64,000 nucleotides of DNA from Spisula solida (lineage: Eukaryota; Mollusca; Bivalvia; Venerida; Mactridae): NCBI GenBank assembly GCA_947247005.1, contig OX365955.1, positions 9,496,001 to 9,560,000 of the forward strand, in the 5' to 3' direction. Positions 58,684 through 64,000 of this stretch are shown piece by piece; position 1 is the first letter of the stretch, and every line of letters begins with the position of its first letter. The notes under the pieces are model-generated. The model saw nothing but the letters and a program-made list of their open reading frames with translations. It made no database searches and was not told the DNA's origin. The translations under genes were made by a program, and so were the position numbers.

Positions 58684-59641
58684 ATCTTATAACAGGTAAC
58701 ATCCGGTATATGACATCACGTGATATACCCTCGTCCAATAAAAGCAACTGAATCGCTTATATGGTCCAATGATAATAATGACTGTGTTCCCTGTGACGTG
58801 CTAGCTGGCGTCAGTTTGCAAGATATTTCACAACAACGTCTATTTGTTCCAGAATACTAGTAACTGCACATATGTTTTATTGTTTACTTGTATTTCAAGC
58901 CGCTTAGTAAAGTAATTGCATCTTACGCCTCATTAGCAACTTTCGCTTACAGGTATCAAGTCTACATCTCGTTATCCCAATGCGCATAACGGTTTATCAG
59001 TATGATTGGCAGTTTCATTACCTTTTATTTCAAGAACACCTACATCACTGCAGTTTTTGTACAGTTTGATAACACATCAGCCGATACATGCACGTAGTTC
59101 CAAGCGGTTCAATCACCGTAGGTTTTTGTCTTTTTGTCTTAAATATCGGCGGGTGTATTTAGTACCAAGTAGTTCATTCACCGTATGCATTTTAGTGTGC
59201 ATGTCGATTTGTTTAGAACATATGACATGCGGATGTATTTAGTTCCAACCGGTCCATTCACCATATGTATTTATTTTATATTAGTATGCTCGCACTTTGT
59301 TGAGAACTCGAGAACTGTGTAAATGAACATTTAATCACATTCCCAACGCAACACCTATATGTTTAGTCATTTCTCAACTATTTATAATGCGATTTGGTTA
59401 AAACGTTGCATAATGATAGATACGTACACCCAATTGTATAAACGTTGGTTAAAGTTATACAGTGGTTAAATATTGGTTAAGTTTAAATTTTGGATAACTT
59501 TGTAGAAACCCATTTGTATAAAACGTTTTGACAAAGTTATCCATAGGTTAACCTTTAAGTTAACCAGCAAATGTTAATCCTACTCATTGAGTCTGGTTAA
59601 CTTTTATTCAAAACTTTATCGATAACTTTATCCAAAAGAAA
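58684..59641. other. no gene seen
   Basis: Contains 'gttaac'/'ggttaa'-rich sequence at 59440-59640 in partly inverted arrangement, which probably belongs to the Harbinger-like remnant that follows. Confidence 0.35.
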
Positions 59642-59833
59642 ATGGCCGACTTTCGTCTCGATTAGAACCGTATTTTCGACGAATCTGACATCTTACAGGA
59701 CGTAGATGACCAAGAAAACATACCAAGATGGTACAGATTTGCGAATTATTTCATTCCGTGTCTTTTATTAGATTGGTCTCCCTTTAATTTTTATTTGGCG
59801 AACGTCACAAGTTTAGTCTATGACCAACAATAA
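59642..59833 (+). pseudogene. PIF/Harbinger-like transposase N-terminal remnant
   Basis: A 64-codon frame from ATG with one early TAG (codon 8): MADFRLD, stop, NRIFDESDILQDVDDQENIP, RWYRFANYFI and on to a stop. N-termini of HARBI1-like nucleases read M.D...RR.R.F..R.N....DE.L..RYRFSR, which this follows in order and spacing. The catalytic part is missing. Decayed fragment. Confidence 0.45.
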
Positions 59834-60652
59834 CACACCATTTTGCGTTAACTAAATGGCTTTGCCTTAGCCATAATTATATTCTTATAGATAACAGGGA
59901 AAATGTCATGTAAGTATGATTGCGACTTTAAACATCGAAAGTCTACCATCCTGATTCCATTCGTGGACGCTAAGGTTACGTAAACATCGTCGGTTGACTT
60001 CAATTTATTGTATAATTTGAATTTGACGACAACAACGATCTTGTTTTTCTTCATTTTACATGCAAGTGTACGAGTCTGTGGGCTTCTATGTCATTATGAT
60101 GCTATTATACAATCTCAATTGATCAAATCAACGAATAGTTTGCTTATCAAACGATCATAAACAATATAGTTAAGTATCCAATATTTCGACTAGTCTCAAT
60201 TTCGTACACAATTATAGTCACTGAATTGAATACTCGTGGTGAATCTATATCATTTTAATATCAGATTTTGATTTCTTCGAAAACTTTTTTTAAACAAATA
60301 CTCTAAATCTACAGTCAATCCAGTGCTTAAAACTACCTGCAAACAAAGGTCATGCAGTCAGGACTGTAGGCCTATTACAAAACCTCACACAGTCTGCAAA
60401 ACTCAACCAATCTCAAATGACAATGATGCTATTAAAACCTGCTTACACTAAGAATGCGAGATTGGTCCACCTGTCAATAATTTGCTGTTCTCATAAATGG
60501 TCTACACAAACAGGTTTGACTATAATTCACGGTCAACTGTTTACGGTTTATCTGTGCACAGTGACCTGTGTTTGCAGCAGATCATTGGCCAGACACACAC
60601 ATCCCGTAAGGCTACTGTCTGTCAGTTGTCAGAATGTTCTTCATTATACCGA

Positions 60653-60865
60653 GACGGGGCTGAGTGGTTAGAGCGTCTGCATTGGAATCGAGAGATCAAA
60701 GGTTCGAATCCTGGCAGAAGCTGTGTTAAAACTGTTGCCGCCACTAGTATAAGAAATTGTTACCGCGTAGGTCCCTCTCCAAAATGCGCCCGGCAATAAG
60801 AGAAGGGATTCGGGAGGTACTTGTGCGCATGAAAGCTTGGTTACTCATACTGGATAGCTCAGTCG
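60653..60865 (+). mobile_element. tRNA-derived SINE
   Basis: The head reads GACGGGGCTGAGTGGTTAGA with a good A box (TGAGTGGTTAGAGCG) and a perfect B box GGTTCGAATCC at 60701-60711. A tRNA-unrelated body follows. The head resembles a Leu/Ser-type tRNA but lacks a closing acceptor stem, so it is not a tRNA gene. Confidence 0.8.
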
Positions 60866-61619
60866 TTTTTTGTTTTATTTTTATCTTTCAATAAATTGAT
60901 TTGCATTTAATTTCTAGGAGACATGCAAAGAATATTATAGACTATCAGTTCATTTACATTCCAAATTTGAACTATATCCAATGAATAATAGTGGAGAAAT
61001 CATTCAAAAAAATTTGGGTGTTGCCTTAATTAGGAGTGTGATTTAGTGTATATATGGTCTAGTGACGCCCCAACACATTTCAATGTTGATTTTATGCGTT
61101 CTTCGTATAAACCAAATTATGATTTTAAAAAACAACACGAAATACGAATAGTCAAACCGGTAACGGAAAACATTGTTCACATTGATTAACTTCCATCTGG
61201 TTGTTCGTGCCAACAAAACTAAGTGTGGCGTGTTTTTTGTTTGAAAGTGTTTTTCCGACGATAAATAATCAAACGCTTAATAGGTACTAAAATACTCGTA
61301 AGTTAGTTTTCGCTGCTTTTGAGTTCAATGCTGTATGGGATGGGACTATTTCACTAACACAGTGAAAGCAAAAATATGCAAAATACCGTCAATTAAAAGG
61401 TAATAAGCTTATGCTACATAACTAGGCTTCATTATCTTCAATTGTTCCTTCAATGATATGTAATGGAACTTATCTATCGTAAAAAATGATCTGACAAATC
61501 CTGACTGATAATGGTAAAACTACCTTAAACATGCAAATAATAATAATAATTATAAAGACTTTATTTGACAATAGCAAAGACTTTATTTTACGAGGAAAAT
61601 TATTTTGACAATAATAAAT

Positions 61620-61650
<31 letters not shown>

Positions 61651-62785
61651 ATAATAATTTTTATAATACACAATGTATGGTAATAAGCAAAAAACAACAC
61701 AAATAATATCAGTAAACATAACCGTCACAATGAGCGAATTGACATTACTCTAGTAGTCAGTCACGATCTACTGATTAGACCGCTTCAATCAATTTGGAAT
61801 CATGCAGATTATTGCAATTGTAGGTCACAAATATGGAATTTAGAATATAAATGGTCTACTATAAGACCCATTGTCATCCCTATCAGTTTTTTTTAAATAA
61901 TTATTAAAATTCTGATTTTTATTACAACAATTGTTGCTACAATCCATTCGCTATTACGAACAAAATTTTGACTTTTTTAGCGGAATTTTGAATAAACACT
62001 GAAACGGTGAAGTATAGCACATGTTTTCGTCAAGCAACCTTCGCCAAACTCTACGGCGGAGTAACCTCTTCTCTGGCGTAATGTCAATTTAGAAACATCA
62101 AGTGCGAACGCATTAATACTGTAATGAGCGGTGAATTATGTCCGCTCACAATTATTACCTGCGAGCCTTGAGCGGTATATTGGATAGCATAAAGTAAAAA
62201 GACCATGGAGGAGCACGTGACCTGTTCTCAATGGTTTACGATTTCAAAAAAAAAATCCAAAAAAAGATGCATTTTGTAAGAATGTCGTGAACCAGACTAA
62301 TTCCATTATTCCATGCGGATAACATCGGTCTTTGTCGCATTGTAATAGTTTATTTACCGAAGAAATCAGAACTGTCCAAAATTTCAGTGAGCGCTAGGCA
62401 ATATTGAGACCATGGATTTAAACAGCAGGTGACTGCAGCAGCATAAGTACAGCGCTTCCGAGTCAATTGTCATGGAATTATCGGAATTGGTTATGATCTT
62501 TGATATTGTTGAACACTGAAAACATGTCTTATGATAATACCTTTTAATGAACTGATACGAGGTTTTATTTATAAGCATATAAATATTATATGGAACAAGG
62601 GAGTCATAATATGTAATTAAGTGTCTTGAAAAGTGGTTTGTTATACATGAAATTATTTAACAATTTGTTGATAAATTTCGCATGTCAAATTATCGTGCAT
62701 ATAGTTTTCCCAATTTAAAAGCTACCGGCCTATCGCGCTTGTTTTTTTTCTCACAATTTTGAGATTTTCATGTTTTTTTTTATAC
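60866..62785. other. no gene seen; (AT)n microsatellite at about 61620-61647
   Basis: AT-rich. 'aaagactttattt' occurs twice at 61555-61590, a motif common at retroelement 3' ends. No coding exon recognised. Confidence 0.4.
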
Positions 62786-62850
62786 ACATCAGCTATTGAA
62801 TTATGCAGATAGAAGGTCGAGGATCCTGTCAATTCTCTGTCAAATGAAGT
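62786..62850 (+). repeat. dispersed repeat C, copy 3
   Basis: 'acatcagctattgaattatg', 'agatagaaggtcgaggat' as in 18415-18475 and 42966-43025. Confidence 0.6.
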
Positions 62851-62894
62851 CGGTATATCATTTGCTCGCAGGAAGTATTTGACTTGTACCATAT

Positions 62895-62945
62895 TTATAT
62901 AGCTCTTTTTCATGTATTTACACGTTCAAAAGTGCTGTACAATCA
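62895..62945 (-). mobile_element. LINE 3' tail fragment
   Basis: On the minus strand 'gtacagcacttttgaacgtg' is followed by 'gaaaaagagctatataaat'. The pattern 'cagCGCTTTGA...GCGCTATATAAAT' is the usual 3' end of L2/CR1-type LINEs. No ORF part is attached. Confidence 0.4.
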
Positions 62946-63248
62946 CAATTAAGACATGGTTAAAACAATATACATTACTCATACAATTATATATGCACAA
63001 ATATAAAAATCAAAGGTATGACTAAAATACGAAAAAGGAGATTTCCCGACGAAAACGAAATTCCTCAAATTACTGACAAAGACTTATTTTCGGTGCGCAG
63101 TGCGCCGGATCCTTCGTATGGCCACTCCCGGATTTATTATGCATCAAGGTTAGTCCAATGAGTCAAAACATCTCACTGAAAACCAACAATCTCCCTGTTA
63201 CGACGAGATTATGCACCACATATATCCTTTCCGCTACCACGATTTTTT

Positions 63249-63264
63249 GGGGGGGGGGGGGGGG
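63249..63264. repeat. 16-base G homopolymer
   Basis: Uninterrupted G run on the plus strand after a T run. Confidence 0.95.
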
Positions 63265-63776
63265 CTATGAGAAATTCATATGGTCCCTATACCTCGTCCC
63301 TGAGACACTATTTACTTGCAGCACTGATAAAAACTCGATTTTTTTTAGCTTGACAGGCCTACTTTTTGGCATTGACCCCGACCCCTTTGTCTAGCCTTAT
63401 ATCCTTTCTATAGAAAAATAAATGTTAATGCAATTCAACAGGGAGTCGTACCGCAATGGTGGGTAGGACCAGTAATTTCAGTTTTGTAAAATCTACGTTC
63501 AAAGCCCTCTTTAAAGGGGTCCAGCGGGCCCAAAAACCTGTGCACGACCCAGGGCCCGTAATATCCTTTAGTCTGGGATGCCTGTGTACCCATGACAGCA
63601 AAATTCACGAATTTGGGCATTTAGGTCGAAAAGGCGGAAAGGATATAACGAAAGACACTGTTTACTAATGTACTAGTGTTTCAAGAACAGCGTCACATAC
63701 CACTGCTACGAAAAACCGTCTTCAAAGGTATAAATGTACTACCTTTTAGAAGACCCCTAAGAAGTCAAACTAATAA

Positions 63777-64000
63777 TCATCCAGAATAAGCTTTTGTAAA
63801 ACAGTGCGTTTTTAGCGCTTTCTTAAATGACGGTAATGTTTTACTATCTCTGAGTGCTGTTGGCAGTGCATTCCAGAGCTTCGGTGCTGCAGCCATGAAA
63901 CATCGATCGCCGTACGATACCGTCCTCATCCTCGGCACAACTAGAAGAATAGTGTCATTTTGTGACCTAAGCTGTCTTTGTGGAGAATATATTTCCAACA
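63777..64000 (-). pseudogene. LINE ORF2 C terminus, cut by the right edge
   Basis: On the minus strand an open frame runs in from the window edge and reads LRSQNDTILLVVPRMRT, SYGDRCFMAAAPKLWNALPT, then LRDSKTLPSFKKALKTHCF and stops at 63777. The order LR......L..PR.RT..YGDR.F..AAP.LWN.LP......S...FK..LKT.LF is the conserved C terminus of a widespread L2/CR1-like non-LTR retrotransposon RT. The remaining ORF would lie beyond the window; whether it is intact cannot be seen. Confidence 0.88.

Noticed and set aside
60653..60730. Functional tRNA gene
   Set aside because: A and B boxes are good, but the acceptor stem does not close and a SINE body follows.

Overview
The window is eukaryotic nuclear DNA: AT-rich, gene-poor, intron-rich and full of small repeats. 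Several repeats are of types I associate with bivalve molluscs (an interspersed repeat carrying 'atgacctt gacctt', a short element with TTATGCCCCC ends, a recurring GGGAGGTAACT motif), so a marine bivalve is the best guess. That assignment is inference from repeat style.

Four protein-coding loci can be supported, all on the minus strand. (1) About 6988-12675: the first three coding exons of a class I Rab11-family interacting protein (Rip11/RAB11FIP type). They encode the N-terminal half of its C2 domain; the rest lies beyond the left edge or in exons I could not find. (2) 18810-19385: a one-exon ORF for a 191-residue protein with two membrane segments and a poly(A) signal 46 bases after the stop; family unknown. 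(3) 22723-40249: a 12-exon gene for a predicted 2,266-residue protein that I identify as an orthologue of FSIP2 (fibrous sheath-interacting protein 2), a sperm-flagellum protein. The N-terminal block (exons 1-2) carries the family signature, exons 3-7 form a basic coiled coil, and one 5.4 kb exon encodes serial amphipathic-helix repeats and a basic tail. All 11 splice phases agree and the summed length is an exact multiple of three. (4) 49347-53394: a probable two-exon gene for a 175-residue protein of unknown family.

The rest is mobile and repetitive DNA. At least eight elements have terminal inverted repeats flanked by TA (1222-1429, 1862-2081, 6437-6851, 14464-16753, 46235-47411, 51023-52372, 56946-57958 and probably others). 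There is a hAT-like element with an 8-bp duplication (43779-44287), a PIF/Harbinger-like transposase remnant (59642-59833), two LINE ORF2 C-terminal fragments (28576-28848 and 63777-64000), tRNA-derived SINEs (44401-44590, 60653-60865), three long foldback hairpins, several minisatellites (39, 43, 47, 24 and 40 bp units) and a long tetranucleotide microsatellite.

The two most distinctive points are: the FSIP2-like gene has the 3' end of one exon, together with its 5' splice site, tandemly copied 11 times (33221-33737); and two related 24-bp minisatellites lie on either side of the orphan two-exon gene. No RNA genes apart from tRNA-derived SINEs, and no CRISPR or bacterial features, were seen.
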